11,592 nucleotides of DNA from UMGS1279 sp045534095 (GTDB taxonomy: Bacteria; Bacillota; Clostridia; Oscillospirales; Acutalibacteraceae), in the NCBI GenBank assembly GCA_045534095.1, contig JAZSJA010000040.1, forward strand, positions 1-11,592, written 5' to 3'. The position numbers and the translations under genes are program-made. Of the stretch, positions 7,581 to 11,592 are shown one piece after another; the first letter of the stretch is position 1; the number at the start of each line of letters is the position of its first letter. Under the pieces are notes generated by a model. That model was not told the DNA's origin. It was given only the letters and a program-made list of their open reading frames with translations, and made no database searches.

Positions 7581-9554
7581 TTAGTTATCCTCCTCATTTT
7601 TTGAAATGGCATTTAATAATAATTGTTTTGATTTTTCAAAATCTATATCTTTTAATTGGCAAGCGGCCATTGTTCTATGTCCGCCACCACCCAGATTTTC
7701 CATAATAAGCTGTACGTTAACATCTCCGTAAGACCTAGCTGAAATATTGATTACGCCTTGTAGTTGACTCATAACAAAGGAGGCTTTTACCCCTGAAATA
7801 TTAAGCAGTTCATCAGCTGCTTGAGAAGATATAATACGTGATTGCTCCGGGGAAAGCTCCAGGTTATTGTTAATTGCAACTGCATACTTACCAAATTGTT
7901 CTGCCGTTGATATAATGGATGTTTTTAACTTATGATGCTCTATGGAATCGGAAAACATCTTTTTAACCGCAATGGGATCGGCTCCCCTTCTACGCAAAAA
8001 CGCAGAGGCCTCAAAGGTGCGAACACCTGTGTTCATACAATAATTTCGAGTATCCAATACGATACCAGCCAAAAGAGCCTCAGCCTCGGCTTTGCCAACC
8101 GCCGATTCGCTAATATACTGCAACAATTCGCAAACCATCTCAGACGCTGATGAAGCAGAAGACTCATGATAAAAAATAACCGCATTTGAAATATGGTCAA
8201 CCGACTTGCGATGATGGTCTATAACCACAACGGTTCCGGCTTTATTTAAAACATCCTCATACTCTAACAACTGAAGTCTATGTGTATCTAGCACAATCAA
8301 CAAAGTATTTTTGGTTAACAACTGCTCAATAGAACGATAATCTGCAACCATTAAATCTGCACCCAACTCGGTTATTCTATCAAACAGAGGATTAACCAAT
8401 GCATTTTTTTGCTCCATAGCAATAACTGCAGGTGTATCTGTGAATTTGCGAATTACAGAACAAAGTGCATATGCTGCACCATAACAATCCAAATCGGCAA
8501 ACTTATGACCCATCAATACGACCTGTTCGCTTGAATTTATAAGTTCCAAAAGTGCAGAAGCAACAATACGCGTTCTTACTCTTGTACGCTTTTCATTACC
8601 ACCTGAAATACCGCCGAAAAATTGGAAAGAATTATCTCTTTTTTTAATTGCAACCTGATCACCACCGCGACCCAAAGCCATATCCAAAGCCTGAGAGGCT
8701 TGCTCTTCACACTCACGAAAGGTATTTCCACAACCAATTCCTATAGAAATAGTGGCTCGACCCCTATTTCCAAAATCAATAGAACGGATTTGATTAAGTA
8801 TATCAAATTTATTAGCAGTAAAAGAAATTAAATCTCTTTCTTCAAAAACAAACAAATATCTTTCGCCCGAAATTTTTCTGCTAATACCATTTACGGTTGC
8901 AAACCAATCATCTAAAACTGTTTGAATTTTAGAAATAATACTGCTTCGCTCACCATCACGCATATTAAGTGCTAGATCATCTAAATTGTCTATAGCAATC
9001 AAGGCCACAATAGGACGACTAAGTTTATATTCTGAAGCCGTTTTTCTTAAAGTTGTTAAATCAATAAAGCATATAATTCTTTGAGTGACAGAGTTTAAAG
9101 TATGTTCAGTTTCGTACACATCAAATATCTTATTGGCATAAGAAATGGTGGTGTACTTAGATTTTTTTAGTTCTTCATTTCCGTTTTCGCCTAAGATTTC
9201 AAATAGGTTTTCACCAATTAAAGCGTCTGCGCTATCATTTACAGTTTCAACAAACCGCTCGTTATACCAAATAATCTCATCATTTTCCGAAGCAATCAAC
9301 ACAGGAATGCTAAAATTCGAAAGTGCATTTGAGATGGTATTATCATTGTCATCATTTATGGCACCTATGAGTTCTGTTACCCTTTTTTTAACAGTATGGA
9401 TTCTAATGATGGCAAATATCGCTAACACCAAAAACAGAGCCGCTGAAGCGTAGAAAAAAGGTTTTGAAATGAAATAAAATACGGCGGTCTGCAATGCAGA
9501 AAAGGCCAAAAATAGTATATATAATAAATTAAAATTCCAAAGCTTTTTAAACAT
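7581..9554 (-). CDS. gdpP: GdpP-type cyclic-di-AMP phosphodiesterase (DHH/DHHA1)
   Basis: The 657-residue product has the full GdpP (YybT) architecture: two N-terminal membrane helices (about 9-29 and 33-52), a PAS-like domain (about 80-168), a degenerate GGDEF domain (about 178-305), and a DHH-DHHA1 phosphodiesterase (about 330-650). The metal-binding set is intact: HKFADLD (His350, Asp354, Asp356), Asp423 in VLDTHR, the DHH motif (446-448) and Asp501 in VLDTRN. The DHHA1 motif GGGGHRTMA is at 622-630. Where GGDEF would be, the sequence reads ISGERYLF (228-235), so diguanylate cyclase activity is not expected; GdpP relatives show the same loss. The family hydrolyses c-di-AMP to pApA, lowering a second messenger that controls potassium and osmolyte uptake, and in Bacillus is inhibited by ppGpp. 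The ATG has AGGAGGT seven bases upstream. The gdpP-rplI-dnaB order matches Bacillus. Confidence 0.95.
   Translation of the reverse strand: MFKKLWNFNLLYILFLAFSALQTAVFYFISKPFFYASAALFLVLAIFAIIRIHTVKKRVTELIGAINDDNDNTISNALSNFSIPVLIASENDEIIWYNERFVETVNDSADALIGENLFEILGENGNEELKKSKYTTISYANKIFDVYETEHTLNSVTQRIICFIDLTTLRKTASEYKLSRPIVALIAIDNLDDLALNMRDGERSSIISKIQTVLDDWFATVNGISRKISGERYLFVFEERDLISFTANKFDILNQIRSIDFGNRGRATISIGIGCGNTFRECEEQASQALDMALGRGGDQVAIKKRDNSFQFFGGISGGNEKRTRVRTRIVASALLELINSSEQVVLMGHKFADLDCYGAAYALCSVIRKFTDTPAVIAMEQKNALVNPLFDRITELGADLMVADYRSIEQLLTKNTLLIVLDTHRLQLLEYEDVLNKAGTVVVIDHHRKSVDHISNAVIFYHESSASSASEMVCELLQYISESAVGKAEAEALLAGIVLDTRNYCMNTGVRTFEASAFLRRRGADPIAVKKMFSDSIEHHKLKTSIISTAEQFGKYAVAINNNLELSPEQSRIISSQAADELLNISGVKASFVMSQLQGVINISARSYGDVNVQLIMENLGGGGHRTMAACQLKDIDFEKSKQLLLNAISKNEEDN
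7589..7594 (-). promoter_or_regulatory. Ribosome binding site of rplI, encoded by the last gdpP codons
   Basis: AGGAGG on the minus strand lies nine bases before the rplI ATG. The same bases encode part of the Glu-Glu-Asp-Asn end of GdpP. With only one base between the gdpP stop and the rplI start, ribosomes finishing gdpP should be able to reinitiate directly. Confidence 0.8.
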
Positions 9555-9575
9555 AAAACAGACCTCCTTTAAATT

Positions 9576-11592
9576 TTATATTTCCATTATAATTGGTAAA
9601 ACCATGGGGCTTCTTCTTGTTTTTTCATAAAGAAATTTAGAAACTCCATCACGAATACGAGTTTTAACAGTATTCCAATCGTGATTACGACTTAAATAAC
9701 AACTTTCAATTACTTTGCAAGCAACCTCGGTTATATCGTCCATAAGTTCTTCTGATTCCTTAACGTATACAAAGCCTCTGGAAATAACCTCAGGACCCGA
9801 AACGACCTCATGAGTTACTGAATCCATTGTCATTACAACAACAATTACGCCATCATCAGCCAGGTGCTTACGATCACGCAAAACAACATTACCAACATCG
9901 CCAACGCCCAGACCATCAACCAAAACACGTCCCGCAGGAACAGATTCGGTAACTGCCATTTTGTTTTTGGAAATTTCAATTACTTTACCAATACCGGTAA
10001 TCATAATATTTTCTTTTGGAATTCCCATAGTACGAGCTAATCCGGAATGCTTGTAAAGGTGCTTTTGCTCGCCGTGAACAGGAATGAAATACTTAGGCTT
10101 AACAAGATTAAGCATAAGTTTAAGTTCCTCTTGGCAGGCATGACCTGAAACGTGCACGTCGTACATTTTCTCATAAACTACGGTTGCGCCCTGTTTCATA
10201 AGTTCATTTACAACCTTACTAACAAGTTTTTCATTGCCGGGAATTGGAGTTGCCGAAATAATTATAAGATCTCCCGGAACTATTCCTACCTGACGATGAT
10301 CACCAAAAGCCATTCTGTGTAGTGCCGATAATGGTTCGCCCTGACTTCCTGTTGTAACAACAACAATCTGCTCGGGAGAATATCTGTTGATCATATCAAT
10401 ATCAATTAAAATACCTTCGGGTACCTTCAAATATCCAAGTTCTGAAGCAACACTAACAACGTTAAGCATACTTCTGCCCGAAACTGCAACTTTACGTCCA
10501 CAGCGGAATGCCTCATCTATTATCTGTTGAATTCTGTGAATATTAGATGAAAACGTAGCAACGATTATTCTTTCTTTTTCTGCCTTTTTAAACAAGGTTG
10601 AAAAAGATTCGCCAACTAACTTTTCAGATGCAGTATATCCCGGTCTTTCTGCATTAGTCGAATCGGAAAGCAAGGCCAAAACGCCCTTATTTCCAAGTTC
10701 TGCAAAACGACCCAAATCTATAACGTTAGAATCTATTGGGGTGGTGTCAATCTTAAAGTCGCCGGTTTGAATTATAACGCCCGCAGGAGTTTTTATAGCA
10801 ACCGCAACGGCGTCAGGAATTGAATGATTAACATGAATAAATTCAATCGAAAATTTACCAATTTTTACAGTATCACCGGCTTTTACAACGTTAAGACTAG
10901 CGGTGCTCATAAGTTTATGCTCTTTTAATTTACCCTCAATCAATCCTAAGGTTAACCGAGTGCCGTATATAGGTAAGTTAAAGTGTTTTAAAAGATATGG
11001 TATAGCACCTATATGATCCTCATGACCGTGGGTTACTACCAGGCCTTTGATTTTATCCTTATTGTTTACAACATAGGTAAAATCCGGAATTACTATATCA
11101 ATACCCGGGGTTTCTTCATCGGGAAAATTCATACCACAATCAACTAAGAACATATCTCCATCGTATTCATATAGAGTGATGTTTTTACCTATTTCACCAA
11201 GTCCACCAAGGGGTATAATTTTTACAGGTTTTGTATTGCTTTTAATTGACCCTTTTTTGCTATTTTTATTGGTATTATTTTTAACCGAAGTATTTTCGGA
11301 GTTATGCTTTTTAGATTGATGATTTTTTTTATTGTTTTTATTAGAATTTGAAGATTTTTTATCAAAACTATTGCTTTTTGGAGCAGAATCGGGTATACTA
11401 ATAGTGGAAGGTTGACTGACTCCCGCTTTAGGCGTATGGGCCGAGGTATTTTGCATCGGCAGAGTTTCAGCAGCCTTCTTTTTTTGATAATCTGAACTTT
11501 CCAAGTAAAGCGTTTGCAGAGAAACACTTCGCTTGTTTTTTGAAATCAAATCAAAATTGATAATAGTTCCGTCTGTAAAGCTTTTTTTGAAA
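9576..11592 (-). CDS. rnj: Ribonuclease J with long disordered N-terminal extension (5' end may lie outside window)
   Basis: The core from Lys107 (numbered from a TTG at 11549) is a metallo-beta-lactamase/beta-CASP ribonuclease. Visible are the metal motif HGHEDH (174-179), HVNHSIPDA (239-247), TGDFKID (262-268), the beta-CASP block ATFSSNIHR (331-339), SGHA (468-471) and VHGEQKHL (491-498), then a C-terminal domain ending in PMVLPIIMEI. RNase J combines endonuclease and 5'-3' exonuclease activity in mRNA decay and rRNA maturation. Before the core lies an extension of more than 100 residues; about 60-106 is almost only Asn, Lys and Ser, predicted disordered and basic. The TTG has no ribosome binding site, nor does Met32, and the frame stays open to base 11592 (FKKSFTDGTIINFD precedes the TTG). 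I therefore treat the gene as possibly truncated at its 5' end. It lies 21 bp before gdpP and is the first visible operon gene. Whether it is paralogue J1 or J2 cannot be told. Confidence 0.93.
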   Translation of the reverse strand, partial: FKKSFTDGTIINFDLISKNKRSVSLQTLYLESSDYQKKKAAETLPMQNTSAHTPKAGVSQPSTISIPDSAPKSNSFDKKSSNSNKNNKKNHQSKKHNSENTSVKNNTNKNSKKGSIKSNTKPVKIIPLGGLGEIGKNITLYEYDGDMFLVDCGMNFPDEETPGIDIVIPDFTYVVNNKDKIKGLVVTHGHEDHIGAIPYLLKHFNLPIYGTRLTLGLIEGKLKEHKLMSTASLNVVKAGDTVKIGKFSIEFIHVNHSIPDAVAVAIKTPAGVIIQTGDFKIDTTPIDSNVIDLGRFAELGNKGVLALLSDSTNAERPGYTASEKLVGESFSTLFKKAEKERIIVATFSSNIHRIQQIIDEAFRCGRKVAVSGRSMLNVVSVASELGYLKVPEGILIDIDMINRYSPEQIVVVTTGSQGEPLSALHRMAFGDHRQVGIVPGDLIIISATPIPGNEKLVSKVVNELMKQGATVVYEKMYDVHVSGHACQEELKLMLNLVKPKYFIPVHGEQKHLYKHSGLARTMGIPKENIMITGIGKVIEISKNKMAVTESVPAGRVLVDGLGVGDVGNVVLRDRKHLADDGVIVVVMTMDSVTHEVVSGPEVISRGFVYVKESEELMDDITEVACKVIESCYLSRNHDWNTVKTRIRDGVSKFLYEKTRRSPMVLPIIMEI

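Noticed and set aside
9145..9453. Plus-strand open frame opposite gdpP, plus similar ones at 7932-8150, 2819-3085 and 7214-7492
   Set aside because: All are antisense to well-conserved coding sequence, lack ribosome binding sites and have compositions expected of shadow frames.
7581..9554. GdpP as an active diguanylate cyclase because of its GGDEF-like region
   Set aside because: The signature reads SGERY rather than GGDEF, as in other GdpP proteins, so cyclase activity is not expected.
11222..11527. Minus-strand frame overlapping the RNase J extension in another phase
   Set aside because: It is a Lys/Ile-rich shadow of the low-complexity extension. The core joins the extension in one frame without a frameshift, so no second gene is needed.
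1..11592. Search for an undescribed system, mobile element, CRISPR array, RNA gene or riboswitch
   Set aside because: Nearly all sequence is explained by known housekeeping and sporulation genes with short gaps, and no repeats, att sites, tRNA-like folds or transposase fragments were seen by eye.

Overview
This window looks like a housekeeping region of a low-GC, endospore-forming Firmicute, most likely a member of the Clostridia. The evidence is an AT-rich sequence with strong AGGAGG-type ribosome binding sites, the protein families present (SpoIVB, YlmC/YmxH, GdpP, RNase J), and gene orders known from Bacillus and Clostridia. Placement below class level is not possible from the sequence alone. 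I found no mobile element, CRISPR array, rRNA, tRNA, toxin, defence locus or other accessory system, and I do not claim a new system here.

Layout from left to right. Bases 1-117 hold the end of a plus-strand class II fructose-bisphosphate aldolase gene. Everything else that codes is on the minus strand. A perfect 17-bp hairpin at 140-177 sits between the aldolase gene and the convergent spoIVB and probably terminates both. The sporulation protease gene spoIVB (196-1467) and a small PRC-barrel gene of the YlmC/YmxH family (1617-1913) form a sporulation-linked pair. The YlmC-like gene has a possible sigma-E-type promoter directly in front of it. A strong rho-independent terminator (1975-2005) then closes the large operon to the right.

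That operon is transcribed right to left: RNase J, gdpP, rplI, dnaB, tilS, hpt, ftsH (11592 down to 2024). Gaps between genes are 30 bp or less, and dnaB and tilS overlap by 14 bp. I see no terminator inside it. It joins two gene strings that are separate in Bacillus subtilis, gdpP-rplI-dnaB(dnaC) and tilS-hpt-ftsH, and places RNase J in front. The genes cover RNA decay, cyclic-dinucleotide breakdown, the ribosome, the replicative helicase, tRNA-Ile modification, purine salvage and membrane protein quality control. Their co-transcription fits growth-related expression rather than one pathway.

The points most worth a second look are the long, disordered, Asn/Lys/Ser-rich N-terminal extension of RNase J, whose frame stays open to the window edge; the placement of spoIVB away from spo0A; and the very short leader implied by the promoter candidate in front of the YlmC-like gene. 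The longest stretch without a gene is about 150 bp (1468-1616); no convincing promoter was found in it.
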